DNA of 64,000 nucleotides from Mycobacterium yunnanensis (lineage in GTDB: Bacteria > Actinomycetota > Actinomycetes > Mycobacteriales > Mycobacteriaceae): the NCBI RefSeq assembly GCF_025823185.1, contig NZ_JACKVK010000009.1, positions 186,001 to 250,000 on the forward strand. Reading direction: 5' to 3'. The position numbers were made by a program, and so were the translations under genes. Of the stretch, positions 33,680 to 41,995 are shown piece by piece (the stretch's first letter is position 1; every line of letters starts with the position of its first letter). The notes under the pieces are model-generated. The model was given only the letters and a program-made list of their open reading frames with translations. It was not told where the DNA came from and ran no database searches.

Positions 33680-34669
33680 TCAGAACAGCGCGAACTGGTC
33701 GCCACGCAACGTGGTGTCGGTGAACTGCTCGACGGCGGTGCCCCCGACGACGCGTTCCAGCAGCGCGCTGAACGTGGCGTCGTCGACCAGCGGGACGCCC
33801 ATCTCCCGGGCCTGATAGCCGCGGCCCTGGTCGGGATCGGCGTCGTCGCAGACCACCAGCGACGTCTGCTGGTCGACGATGTCGGCGTAGGACAGCCCGA
33901 CATGCAGCATGCGCTCGATGAGTTCCTCATAGGTGTGCGTTACCTCGGCCGACAGCGCCACCCGCATGCCCTGCACCAGCGGCCGGCCCGCCACGAACCG
34001 GCCGGGGTTCTGGAAGTCGCCAGGCAGACGCGCGGCCAGGGTGCGCAGCGGCAGCAGCTCGTCGTGGGTGGTCTGGCCGTTCGGCCAGGTGCGGCGCGCC
34101 ACCGGCCGGATCGGCAGCCACGCGTTGCGGTCGCGGGCACCCGCGAGCGAGGGCTTGAGGATCTGGGCGAGCACGGTGGCGTCGTCGAGCGCGTCGTGAG
34201 GGCGCATCTGGGTGACGCCCCAGTGCGCGGCCAGGGTCTCCAGCCGCAGGTTGTCGACGCCGAGCTTCAGCCTGCGGGCAAGTTCGACGGTGCACATCAC
34301 GGTGTCGACCGGCAGCACGGCGCCGGCGAGTTCGGCCTCGTTGGCCAGGAACGAGTAGTCGAACCCGACGTTGTGCGCCACGAGCGTGCGACCCTCGAGC
34401 ACGTCGTTGAGCCGGCCGACGACCTCGGCGAAGGTCGGCTGGCCCTGCAGCATCTCGGTGGTCAGCCCGTGGACGTGCGTGGGCCCCGGATCCACCCCCG
34501 GGTTGAGCAGGCTCGCGAAACTGCCCTCGACGTTCCCGTCGTCCCCGACCGCCAGCGCGGCCACGCTGACGACGCGCGCCTGACGCGGATGAAAACCCGT
34601 CGTCTCGACGTCGACCACGGCCCAGCCCGCTCCGGGCTCGCAGGCCGGTCGGCCGAACTGGTGGCTCAC
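33680..34669 (-). CDS. DnaQ-like 3'-5' exonuclease with C-terminal BRCT-like region
   Basis: A 329-residue protein. The DEDDh exonuclease domain has ExoI 'WAVVDVETTGFHPRQARVVSVA', ExoII 'LVAHNVGFDYSFLANEAELAG' and ExoIII 'HDALDDATVLAQIL' (His-Asp). After about residue 245 a BRCT-like fold ('FVAGRPLVQGMRVALSAEVTHTYEELIERMLHVGLSYADIVDQQTSLVVCDD') follows. In M. tuberculosis the homologue next to leuA (Rv3711c) is annotated dnaQ; proofreading by PolC-independent PHP in DnaE1 makes its role in replication unclear. GTG start at 34669; upstream in-frame codons run through murT. It converges on leuA. Confidence 0.88.
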   Translation of the reverse strand: MSHQFGRPACEPGAGWAVVDVETTGFHPRQARVVSVAALAVGDDGNVEGSFASLLNPGVDPGPTHVHGLTTEMLQGQPTFAEVVGRLNDVLEGRTLVAHNVGFDYSFLANEAELAGAVLPVDTVMCTVELARRLKLGVDNLRLETLAAHWGVTQMRPHDALDDATVLAQILKPSLAGARDRNAWLPIRPVARRTWPNGQTTHDELLPLRTLAARLPGDFQNPGRFVAGRPLVQGMRVALSAEVTHTYEELIERMLHVGLSYADIVDQQTSLVVCDDADPDQGRGYQAREMGVPLVDDATFSALLERVVGGTAVEQFTDTTLRGDQFALF

Positions 34670-34743
34670 GTTTCGAGGATGGCACGCGACCCCGACAAGG
34701 ACACCTCGAGACGCCGCGTGTCGCCAGCCGACTTTGGCCCTCT

Positions 34744-34749
34744 TAGACT
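34744..34749 (+). promoter_or_regulatory. Candidate -10 box (TAGACT) for leaderless murT-gatD
   Basis: TAGACT ends 7 nt before the murT ATG at 34757, so transcription should start at the A of the start codon. The dnaQ-like gene starts 88 bp away on the other strand. Confidence 0.55.
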
Positions 34750-34756
34750 GCCGGGG

Positions 34757-35983
34757 ATGGTCACCACTCGGGGTCGTATCGCGCTCGGTGCCGGGTCGGC
34801 CGCCCGCTGGGCGTCGCGGGTGACGGGGCGTGGCGCCGGGGCCATGATCGGCGGCCTGGTGTCGATGGCCCTGGACAAGTCGATCCTCGGCCAGCTCGGC
34901 GCTGGCCGCAGCGCCGTCGTCGTGACCGGCACGAACGGCAAGTCCACCACCACCAGGATGACCGCCGCCGCCCTCGCCACGATGGGCCCCGTCGCCACCA
35001 ACGCCGAAGGCGCCAACATGGACGCCGGACTGATCGCGGCCCTGGCCGCCGACCGCACCGCGACGCTCGCCGCGCTCGAGGTCGACGAGATGCACGTGCC
35101 GCACGTGATGGACGCGGTGCCCGCCGCGGTGGTGGTCCTGCTCAATTTGTCGCGCGACCAGCTCGACCGCGTCGGTGAGATCAACCACATCGAGCGGACG
35201 CTGCGGGGCGGCCTGGCGCGGCACCCCGACGCCGTCGTCGTGGCCAATTGCGACGACGTGCTGATGTCCTCGGCGGCCTACGACAGCCCCAACGTGGTGT
35301 GGGTGGCCGCGGGCGGAACGTGGGCCAACGATTCGGTGAGTTGCCCCCGCAGCGGCGAGGTCATCGTGCGTGAGGAATCGCACTGGTACTCCACGGGGTG
35401 CGACTTCGCGCGACCCACACCGCAGTGGTGGTACGACGACGAGAACGTCTACGGGCCGGACGGCCTGGTGTTGCCGATGACGCTGGCGCTGCCCGGCGCG
35501 GTCAACCGAGGCAACGCCACGCAGGCAATCGCGGCCGCCGTCGCCCTCGGCGCCGATCCCGCCAAGGCCGTCGCGGCGGTGTCGTCGGTCGACGAGGTCG
35601 CCGGTCGCTACCGCACCGTTCGGCTGGGCGAACACACGGTGCGCGTGTTGCTCGCGAAGAACCCGGCGGGCTGGCAGGAAGCGCTGTCGATGGTCGACGA
35701 CCGCGGGGCCGGTGTGGTCATCGCGGTCAACGGCCAGGTCCCCGACGGCGAGGACCTGTCGTGGCTGTGGGACGTGCGGTTCGAGCACTTCGATCAGACC
35801 ACGGTCGTGGCGGCCGGTGAGCGCGGCACCGATCTCGCCGTTCGCCTCGGGTACGCGGGCGTCGAGCACACGCTGGTTCACGACACCGTGGCGGCCATCG
35901 CGTCGTGCCCACCCGGGCATGTCGAGGTGGTCGCCAACTACACCGCGTTCCTTCAACTCAACCGGCGGTTGCCTCGTGAGTGA
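34757..35983 (+). CDS. murT: Lipid II isoglutaminyl synthase, MurT subunit
   Basis: A 408-residue Mur-ligase-type ATPase. P-loop 'SAVVVTGTNGKSTTTRMTAAAL', central-domain 'ALEVDEMHVPHVMDAVPAAVVVLLNLSRDQLDRVGEI', and the C-terminal DUF1727 region 'GRYRTVRLGEHTVRVLLAKNPAGWQEALSMV'. MurT with GatD amidates the alpha-carboxyl of D-Glu in lipid II, needed for cross-linking. Only one clear pair of Cys ('VSCPRSGE' and 'STGCDFA') remains where other MurT have a full zinc ribbon. It overlaps gatD by 8 bp. Confidence 0.95.
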   Translation: MVTTRGRIALGAGSAARWASRVTGRGAGAMIGGLVSMALDKSILGQLGAGRSAVVVTGTNGKSTTTRMTAAALATMGPVATNAEGANMDAGLIAALAADRTATLAALEVDEMHVPHVMDAVPAAVVVLLNLSRDQLDRVGEINHIERTLRGGLARHPDAVVVANCDDVLMSSAAYDSPNVVWVAAGGTWANDSVSCPRSGEVIVREESHWYSTGCDFARPTPQWWYDDENVYGPDGLVLPMTLALPGAVNRGNATQAIAAAVALGADPAKAVAAVSSVDEVAGRYRTVRLGEHTVRVLLAKNPAGWQEALSMVDDRGAGVVIAVNGQVPDGEDLSWLWDVRFEHFDQTTVVAAGERGTDLAVRLGYAGVEHTLVHDTVAAIASCPPGHVEVVANYTAFLQLNRRLPRE

Positions 35984-36692
35984 ATCCACCGTTCGGATCG
36001 GGCTGGTGCTGCCCGACGTGATGGGCACCTACGGCGACGGTGGCAATGCCGTCGTGCTGCGAGAAAGATTGCGGCACAGGGGGTTCGACGCCGAAGTCGT
36101 CGAGATCACGCTCGCAGACCCGGTGCCGGAATCCCTCGACCTCTATACCCTCGGCGGGGCGGAGGACTACGCGCAGCGCCTGGCCACCAAGCACCTGATC
36201 CAGTACCCCGGGCTGCAGCGGGCGGTCGAACGCGGCGCGCCGGTCCTGGCGATCTGCGCGGCGATCCAGGTCCTCGGGCACTGGTACGAGACCTCCTCCG
36301 GTGAGCGGGTCGACGGTGTCGGCGTGCTCGACGTGACCACGTCCCCGCAGCCCGCCAGGACCATCGGCGAAGTGGTGTCACAACCACTGGTGGCCGGACT
36401 GGACCAACGCTTGACGGGCTTCGAGAACCACCGCGGCGGAACGGTGTTGGGCCGCGATGCCACACCGCTGGCCAAGGTGATCAGCGGGGCGGGCAATCGG
36501 GACGGCGACGGGTTCGACGGCGTCACGCAGGGCAGCATCGTTGCGACCTATCTGCATGGGCCGTGCCTGGCGCGCAACCCGCAACTGGCCGATCACCTGC
36601 TGTCGAAGGTGGTGGGCGACTTGGCGCCGATTCACCTCGCCGAGGTCGAGCAGCTGCGCCGCGAACGCCTCGCCGCCCCCCGCCGCGCCTAG
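35976..36692 (+). CDS. gatD: Lipid II isoglutaminyl synthase, glutaminase subunit GatD
   Basis: A 238-residue class I (CobB/CobQ-type) glutamine amidotransferase. The nucleophile Cys is in 'GAPVLAICAAIQVLGHWYE', the catalytic His in 'GSIVATYLHGPCLARNP', and the N-terminal 'VLPDVMGTYGDGGNAVVLRERLRHRG' is typical of GatD. It releases ammonia for MurT. GTG start inside the end of murT, so translation is coupled. The M. tuberculosis locus equivalent is annotated cobQ2. Confidence 0.94.
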   Translation: MSESTVRIGLVLPDVMGTYGDGGNAVVLRERLRHRGFDAEVVEITLADPVPESLDLYTLGGAEDYAQRLATKHLIQYPGLQRAVERGAPVLAICAAIQVLGHWYETSSGERVDGVGVLDVTTSPQPARTIGEVVSQPLVAGLDQRLTGFENHRGGTVLGRDATPLAKVISGAGNRDGDGFDGVTQGSIVATYLHGPCLARNPQLADHLLSKVVGDLAPIHLAEVEQLRRERLAAPRRA

Positions 36693-36735
36693 GGCCGCCA
36701 CACCCGAGAGAGCTCGCCCGACAAGACCCCTTCTG

Positions 36736-36796
36736 CGCGAGACATAAACGTCGGCGCCCGGGCCCGGCGTGTCGCCGCCACGGCTTATGCCTCGCG
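36736..36796. terminator. Long imperfect hairpin between gatD and a convergent gene
   Basis: Outer arms CGCGAGACATAA (36736-36747) and TTATGCCTCGCG (36785-36796) pair at 11 of 12 positions. The inner 37 nt are GC-rich and can pair further (CGGCG with CGCCG). The right arm is coding: TTA at 36785 is the stop of the minus-strand gene. It probably stops transcription from both sides. Confidence 0.55.
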
Positions 36797-37636
36797 GTAG
36801 CCGCGATCGGTTAGCGCCGTCCGAATGCGTCCGAGGACGTCGAGCGGGTGGTCTTCGGCGACCACTCTGACCACCGTCCAGCCCAGTCGTTCGAGCATCC
36901 GCAGGCGGCTGATGTCCTTCAGATACTGCTTGCGGTCCTTACGGTGCTGGTCGCCGTCGTACTCCGCGGCCACCCGATATCTCTCCCAACCAAGATCGAG
37001 GTAGGCAAGCGGGTAATGGTCGCCGTTGTGGACCATCAACTGCGGTCGTGGAATCGGAAGTCCGGCGTCCAACACCAAGAGCCGCAACCAGGTCTCCTTC
37101 GGCGACGTGCCGCCGGCGTCCATCAGGGCGATCGCGTCGCGTGCCCGCCGCACCCCGCGGGCGCCACGGTGGCGAACCAGGAGCGGCTCGACATCGGCCG
37201 CCGAAATCCCGGTCGCGTGGGCGAGGGCGTCGAGGCGGGTCACCGCGTCGTCGCGGTCGAGATGCGTGCCGAGATCCAACGCGGTGCGAGCCGTCGTCGT
37301 GAGGGTGACACCGTCGACCGTCGTCACCTCGTCGTCACGGATGCGTTCGTTTCGGGTGATCACCCCGCGGGGCGCGTGCTGGTTACGCCAGATCAGCTCG
37401 ACGGGGGTGTCGTCGTCGACCCAGCGTGCGCCGTGCAGCGCCGATGCCGCCACGCCCGCCACCACGCCGCGGCCCTTCGACCACAGCTGCGCGGCCCGCG
37501 CCCGATCCGCGAGCGTCAGCTCCGCGAACTCCGCAACGTAGACGTCGGGGTGAACTGCTTCGAATCGGGTCCTGAGCTGGTGGCGGGTCAGTTGTCCGCT
37601 GACCATCGCCCGACTTCCCGAGAAGATCGCCGTCAT
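36785..37636 (-). CDS. AbiEi-antitoxin-like / DUF559 endonuclease-fold protein
   Basis: A 283-residue protein. The N-terminal part ('GQLTRHQLRTRFEAVHPDVYVAEFAELTLADRARAAQLWSKGRGVVAGVAASALHG') looks like the winged-helix and following region of AbiEi-type antitoxins. The C-terminal part ('YPLAYLDLGWERYRVAAEYDGDQHRKDRKQYLKDISRLRMLERLGWTVVRVVAED') is a DUF559/Vsr-like endonuclease fold with D-x-E-x-D-G-x-x-H. Such genes are common and often multi-copy in mycobacteria; a toxin partner is not seen. ATG 37636 chosen as first with the fold; longer frames upstream are unsupported. Confidence 0.75.
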   Translation of the reverse strand: MTAIFSGSRAMVSGQLTRHQLRTRFEAVHPDVYVAEFAELTLADRARAAQLWSKGRGVVAGVAASALHGARWVDDDTPVELIWRNQHAPRGVITRNERIRDDEVTTVDGVTLTTTARTALDLGTHLDRDDAVTRLDALAHATGISAADVEPLLVRHRGARGVRRARDAIALMDAGGTSPKETWLRLLVLDAGLPIPRPQLMVHNGDHYPLAYLDLGWERYRVAAEYDGDQHRKDRKQYLKDISRLRMLERLGWTVVRVVAEDHPLDVLGRIRTALTDRGYREA

Positions 37637-37771
37637 TGGCGAACCTTGGCAGCGCCCACCGACACCTTCGCGAGGCATCAACCATGGCGGCCTGCACCGG
37701 CGTGTCGTCGCCGACGATGATGTCTCGCCGGGGCAGGCGACCGCGGGAAGCCCCAACAAGCCCTACAACCC

Positions 37772-38170
37772 CTACAACCCCAAGTCGCGCAGGAACTCCG
37801 GCTTGTACGCCTCGAGGATCACGTAGCTCGGGTCGGGCACGGGCACGTCCGGCGCGTCGTCGGACACCGCATGCCCGTCACCCGGGTCAACCCACTCCTG
37901 CGTGTCGGCGTCCCAGCGCGTCACCGTGTACTCGGCGGTGATGTCGTCGGCCCGGACGAGTTCGCGGGTGGTGCGTTCGGCCTCCCTGGCGTCCTGCAAG
38001 CTGTGCGTGTACAGCTGAATGCGGTTGCCGTCGCGCGTCACCGTCACCCGGCTGCCCAGCCGTTGGCGGGCCACGTCGTCCACGTCGAGGGACCGCAGCC
38101 GATCCCAGAACGACAGGTGGTGGGCCTCGTCGCCGAGCTCGACCTCGACCTTGAACTCATCCTCAGGCAT
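37772..38170 (-). CDS. Hypothetical protein (conserved next to recR)
   Basis: A 132-residue acidic protein 'MPEDEFKVEVELGDEAHHLSFWDRLRSLDVDDVARQRLGSRVTVTRDG...', with alternating strands and an amphipathic helix 'SLQDAREAERTTRELVRADDI'. No Cys, no membrane segment. It is probably an alpha/beta cytosolic protein. It sits 10 bp downstream of recR on the same strand and could be part of that transcript. I do not know its role. Alternative ATG at 38179. Confidence 0.75.
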   Translation of the reverse strand: MPEDEFKVEVELGDEAHHLSFWDRLRSLDVDDVARQRLGSRVTVTRDGNRIQLYTHSLQDAREAERTTRELVRADDITAEYTVTRWDADTQEWVDPGDGHAVSDDAPDVPVPDPSYVILEAYKPEFLRDLGL

Positions 38171-38180
38171 GCTCGTCAAC

Positions 38181-38792
38181 TTAAGCCATCGCCCGGCGGC
38201 CGGTCAGAGCGCGTCCCAGGGTGAGCTCATCGGCGAATTCTAGGTCGCCACCCATCGGCAGCCCGGAGGCGATGCGGGTGACCGTGAGCCCGGGGATGTC
38301 GCGCAGCATGCGCACCAGGTAGGTCGCCGTGGCCTCGCCCTCGGTGTTGGGGTCGGTCGCGATGATCACCTCGGCGACGTCCACGCCGTCGACTCGCTCG
38401 CCAATCCTGTTGAGCAGCTCTCGAATTCGCAATTGCTCCGGGCCAATGCCCGACAGCGGATCGAGCGCACCGCCCAGCACGTGGTAGCGCCCACGAAACT
38501 CGCGGGTGCGTTCGACGGCCGCGACGTCCTTGGGTTCTTCGACCACGCACACCAGCGAGGCGTCCCGCCGCGAATCCGCGCAGATGCGGCAGCGCTCGGC
38601 GTCGGAGACGTTCCCGCACACCGAGCAGAACTGCACGCCGTCACGCACTTTCGCCAGCACGGCGGTCAACCGGTCGATGTCGGGGGGCTCGACCGACAGC
38701 AGGTGAAAGGCGATGCGCTGCGCACTCTTGGGCCCGATGCCGGGCAGCTTGCCCAGCTCGTCGATCAGGTCCTGGACCGGGCCCTCAAACAT
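38181..38792 (-). CDS. recR: Recombination protein RecR
   Basis: A 203-residue RecR with helix-hairpin-helix 'ELGKLPGIGPKSAQRIAFHLL', a zinc finger 'CSVCGNVSDAERCRIC' and a Toprim domain 'LVCVVEEPKDVAAVERTREFRGRYHVLGGALDPLSGIGPEQLRI', 'EVIIATDPNTEGEATATYL'. RecR acts with RecF/RecO to load RecA on gaps. It is 11 bp downstream of ybaB on the same strand, the usual dnaX-ybaB-recR neighbourhood. Confidence 0.97.
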   Translation of the reverse strand: MFEGPVQDLIDELGKLPGIGPKSAQRIAFHLLSVEPPDIDRLTAVLAKVRDGVQFCSVCGNVSDAERCRICADSRRDASLVCVVEEPKDVAAVERTREFRGRYHVLGGALDPLSGIGPEQLRIRELLNRIGERVDGVDVAEVIIATDPNTEGEATATYLVRMLRDIPGLTVTRIASGLPMGGDLEFADELTLGRALTGRRAMA

Positions 38793-38803
38793 GGGGATAC
38801 AAG

Positions 38804-39136
38804 TCAGAAACCAGGCAGTTCTAGACCGCCGAGTCCACCGGCGAGCGGTCCGAGCTTGCTCTGCGCCATCATCGACACCTGCTGGGCAGCATCCCTGATG
38901 GCCCCGACGACCAGGTCCTGCAGCGTCTCGACGTCCTCGGGGTCGACGACCTTCGGGTCGATCGCCACGCCGGTCACCTCACCGCTGCCCTTCATCGTCA
39001 CCTGCACCAGACCGCCACCGGCCTGACCGTGCACCTCGGCGACGGCGAGGGCCTCCTGAGCCTGCATCAACTGCTGCTGCATCTGCTGGGCCTGCGCGAG
39101 CAGCGCCGACATGTCAGGCGGTTGGCCGGGTTGCAT
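38804..39136 (-). CDS. YbaB/EbfC-type nucleoid-associated protein
   Basis: A 110-residue protein with a Gln/Met-rich N-terminal helix 'MSALLAQAQQMQQQLMQAQEALAVAEVHGQAGGGLVQVTMKGSGEVTGVAIDPKVVDPEDVETLQDLVVGAI', the standard YbaB core that forms a dimeric DNA-binding tweezer. AAGGGG lies upstream of the ATG. It is the first gene of the ybaB-recR-(37772) minus-strand unit. Confidence 0.93.
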   Translation of the reverse strand: MQPGQPPDMSALLAQAQQMQQQLMQAQEALAVAEVHGQAGGGLVQVTMKGSGEVTGVAIDPKVVDPEDVETLQDLVVGAIRDAAQQVSMMAQSKLGPLAGGLGGLELPGF

Positions 39137-39247
39137 TCGGTGGGACCCCTTCGTGTCGGGAATCGAGTGGGTAGCAGTTGGGTCTCGACTTGATTGCCAT
39201 CGTCCTCGGGTGGCGATTCGTCCCCCAAGACTAGTCGTCCCGCGAAC

Positions 39248-39253
39248 TACCTT
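39248..39253 (+). promoter_or_regulatory. Candidate -10 box (TACCTT) for a leaderless mRNA
   Basis: TACCTT ends 7 nt before GTG 39261, supporting this start for the amidase. Confidence 0.45.
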
Positions 39254-39260
39254 GGCCGAC

Positions 39261-40022
39261 GTGCACGTACCTGTCTGCCTGCGTGTCGGCGCAGCCCTCG
39301 TCGTCGGCCTCCTCGTTGCGTCGCTGACCTCTCCCTCCGCGGCGGCCGCTCCGTCCAGCGTCGCGGGGATGATCGTCTTCCTCGACCCCGGTCACAACGG
39401 TGCCAACGACGCGTCGCTGACCAAGCAGGTCCCGACGGGCCGCGGCGGCACGAAGGACTGCCAGACCAGCGGGACGACGACCGACGACGGCTACCCCGAG
39501 CACACCTTCAACTGGGAGACGGTGCTGCGCATCCGGGCGCTGTTGACGCAGCTCGGCGTGCGGACCGCGATGTCCCGCGGCGACGACTCCAGCGTCGCAC
39601 CCTGCGTCGACGAGCGGGCCGCCATGGCCAATGCCCTCAAGCCGGACGCCATCGTGTCGATCCACGCCGACGGAGGACCACCCACGGGGCGGGGGTACCA
39701 CGTCAACTACTCGTCGCCGCCGCTCAACCAGGTGCAGGCGGGCCCGTCGGTCCAGTTCGCACAGGTGATGAACGCGCAGCTTCAGGCGTCCGGGCTGATG
39801 CCCGCCAACTACATCGGCCAGGGCGGACTCTATGGGCGATCCGATCTCACCGGTCTGAACTTGGCTCAGTACCCGTCGATCCTCGTGGAGATGGGCAACA
39901 TGAAGAACCCCGCCGACTGCGCGCTGATCGAGAGCCCCGACGGGCGGCAGAAGTACGCCGACGCCGTGGTGCGCGGCATCGTCAGCTTCTTGGGGACGCG
40001 CCCGGCGCGGGCCGTGGCCTAG
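39261..40022 (+). CDS. ami1: Exported N-acetylmuramoyl-L-alanine amidase (Ami1-type)
   Basis: A 253-residue Amidase_3 zinc enzyme that cuts the bond between MurNAc and L-Ala of peptidoglycan. A signal peptide ('VCLRVGAALVVGLLVASLTSPSAAAAPS') is followed by the fold: zinc ligands His in 'IVFLDPGHNGAND', Glu in 'PEHTFNWETVLRI' and His in 'DAIVSIHADGGPP', and catalytic Glu in 'YPSILVEMGNMKNPAD'. Rv3717 has this place and length. GTG 39261 fits the -10 box and gives a normal signal peptide; the longer frame from 39111 does not. Confidence 0.92.
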   Translation: MHVPVCLRVGAALVVGLLVASLTSPSAAAAPSSVAGMIVFLDPGHNGANDASLTKQVPTGRGGTKDCQTSGTTTDDGYPEHTFNWETVLRIRALLTQLGVRTAMSRGDDSSVAPCVDERAAMANALKPDAIVSIHADGGPPTGRGYHVNYSSPPLNQVQAGPSVQFAQVMNAQLQASGLMPANYIGQGGLYGRSDLTGLNLAQYPSILVEMGNMKNPADCALIESPDGRQKYADAVVRGIVSFLGTRPARAVA

Positions 40023-40462
40023 CTGCCCGACTCGACCTGCTTCTTGAGGTTGTCCAGCACCTCGGCCTGAATCTTGCGCAGGCCCAGCGGCGCGAAGGTC
40101 TTCTCGAAGAAGCCCTTGACGCCGCCGGCGCCCTGCCACGACGTCTTCACGGTCACCGAGGCGCCCGGCCCGGCCGGGGCGACTGTGTAGTTGGTCACCA
40201 GCGAGGAGTTGGCGTCCTTCTCGATGACCGCGTGACCAGCCACGTCGACCGTGGCCTTGACGTCGCGCACCCGCGACTCGGTGGCTTGCAGCTTCCACGT
40301 CGCGACGGTGCCCGCACCCTGGCCGCCTTGCAGGACCTGGTAGTCGCGGTAGTGCGAGGAGAGGATCTTCGGACGAACCGTCTGATAGTCGGCGACCGCC
40401 GCGAACACGACGTCGGGCTCGGCGTTGATCAAGACAGTGCTGGAGGCGCTGACCTGTCCCAT
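40019..40462 (-). CDS. SRPBCC-family (START/Bet v 1-like) protein
   Basis: A 147-residue helix-grip protein: 'SSTVLINAEPDVVFAAVADYQTVRPKILSSHYRDYQVLQGG', 'GAGTVATWKLQATESRVRDVKATVDVAGHAVIEKDANSSLVTNYTVAP', ending with the long C-terminal helix. Members bind hydrophobic ligands; the ligand here is unknown. AGGAG lies before the ATG. It converges on the amidase with a 4-bp overlap. Confidence 0.85.
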   Translation of the reverse strand: MGQVSASSTVLINAEPDVVFAAVADYQTVRPKILSSHYRDYQVLQGGQGAGTVATWKLQATESRVRDVKATVDVAGHAVIEKDANSSLVTNYTVAPAGPGASVTVKTSWQGAGGVKGFFEKTFAPLGLRKIQAEVLDNLKKQVESGS

Positions 40463-40539
40463 CGGTGAAGACTCCTAGATCTGAGGGTGAACGGGGCTTG
40501 CCCCGGGCCGGTCCAGTCGCATCGGGTGCGACCGGGGTC

Positions 40540-40545
40540 TAGCGT
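40540..40545 (+). promoter_or_regulatory. Candidate -10 box (TAGCGT) for a leaderless mRNA
   Basis: TAGCGT ends 6 nt before GTG 40552. It precedes the FAD oxidoreductase and CFA-synthase-like pair. Confidence 0.45.
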
Positions 40546-40551
40546 ACGTGT

Positions 40552-41931
40552 GTGACTGTTGCCGCGACCGAAGCGCAGTCGGCCCACGCGGCAGGCGTGG
40601 AGAGACTGCTGGCGAGCTACCGCGCGATCGAGCCCAGTGCCACGGTGCGTCTGGCCAAACCCACCTCCAATCTCTTCCGTGCCCGCGAGAAGGCCACGGC
40701 CAAGGGTCTGGACGTCTCCGGTCTGACCAACGTGATCTCCGTCGACCCCGACGCGCGCACCGCCGACGTGGCGGGGATGTGCACGTACGAGGATCTGGTC
40801 GCCGCGACCCTCCCCCACGGCTTGTCGCCGCTGGTGGTACCGCAGTTGAAGACCATCACCCTTGGCGGCGCGGTGACGGGGCTCGGCATCGAGTCGGCGT
40901 CCTTCCGCAACGGCCTTCCGCACGAGTCGGTACTGGAGATGGACATCCTGACCGGTGCGGGCGAGGTGGTGACGGCCAGCCGCGACTCACATTCCGATCT
41001 CTTCTACGCCTTTCCCAACTCCTATGGCACGCTTGGCTATTCAGTGCGACTGAAGATCGAGCTGGAACCGGTCAAGCCGTTCGTCGCCCTGCGCCATCTG
41101 CGTTTTCACTCGGTGTCCGACCTGATCGCCACCATGGATCGCATCATCGAGACCCGCGGCTGGGACGGCACACCGGTCGACTACCTCGACGGAGTGGTGT
41201 TCAGCGCCGAGGAGTCCTACCTGTGCGTCGGTGTGCGGACGGCCACGCCAGGGCCGGTTAGCGACTACACCGGCAGCCAGATCTACTACCGCTCCATTCA
41301 GCACCCGGCTGGCGAGAAGCACGACCGCTTGACGATTCACGACTACCTGTGGCGGTGGGACACCGACTGGTTCTGGTGCTCGCGAGCCTTCGGTGCGCAG
41401 AACCCGACCGTCCGGCGCTTCTGGCCGCGCGCGCTGCGCCGCAGCAGCTTCTACTGGAAGCTGATCGCCTACGACCGTCGCTTCGACATCGCCGACCGCA
41501 TCGAAAAGCGCCACGGCCGACCGCCGTTGGAGCGCGTGGTCCAAGACGTCGAGGTACCCGTCGAGCGCGCCGCTGAATTCGTCGAGTGGTTCCTCGACGA
41601 GGTGCCCATCGAACCCATCTGGCTGTGCCCCCTGAGGCTGCGTGACGACGTGGGCTGGCCGCTGTATCCCATTGCGGCCCAGCGCACTTACGTCAACATC
41701 GGCTTTTGGTCGTCGGTCCCCGCCGGATCGGCGGAGGGACAGACGAACCGGCTCATCGAGAAGAAGGTCAGCGAGTTGGACGGCCACAAGTCGCTGTACT
41801 CCGATGCCTATTACACCCCCGAGGAGTTCGACGAGCTCTACGGCGGGCAGGTCTACGACACGGTCAAGAAGACCTACGATCCAGACTCACGTCTACTCGA
41901 CCTCTATGCCAAGGCGGTTCGGGGACGATGA
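40552..41931 (+). CDS. FAD-binding (BBE/DHCR24-like) oxidoreductase
   Basis: A 459-residue flavoprotein of the PCMH FAD type: 'NVISVDPDARTADVAGMCTYEDLVAATLPHGLSPLVVPQLKTITLGGAVTGLGIES', 'EMDILTGAGEVVTASRDSHSDLFYAFPNSYGTLGYSVRLKIEL'. It is like plant/animal delta24-sterol reductase (DHCR24). It is the left half of a pair with a CFA-synthase-like methyltransferase. Such pairs make 10-methyl-branched fatty acids (tuberculostearic acid type): the methyltransferase adds a methylene and the flavoprotein reduces it. Mycobacteria have more than one such pair, so I do not assign the product. Confidence 0.87.
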   Translation: MTVAATEAQSAHAAGVERLLASYRAIEPSATVRLAKPTSNLFRAREKATAKGLDVSGLTNVISVDPDARTADVAGMCTYEDLVAATLPHGLSPLVVPQLKTITLGGAVTGLGIESASFRNGLPHESVLEMDILTGAGEVVTASRDSHSDLFYAFPNSYGTLGYSVRLKIELEPVKPFVALRHLRFHSVSDLIATMDRIIETRGWDGTPVDYLDGVVFSAEESYLCVGVRTATPGPVSDYTGSQIYYRSIQHPAGEKHDRLTIHDYLWRWDTDWFWCSRAFGAQNPTVRRFWPRALRRSSFYWKLIAYDRRFDIADRIEKRHGRPPLERVVQDVEVPVERAAEFVEWFLDEVPIEPIWLCPLRLRDDVGWPLYPIAAQRTYVNIGFWSSVPAGSAEGQTNRLIEKKVSELDGHKSLYSDAYYTPEEFDELYGGQVYDTVKKTYDPDSRLLDLYAKAVRGR

Positions 41932-41995
41932 GCGCTTGCGCGAAGAGCATGCAACCGATGAGCACGAGCGCTGGCACGAAGAGCGGAGAGCATTG

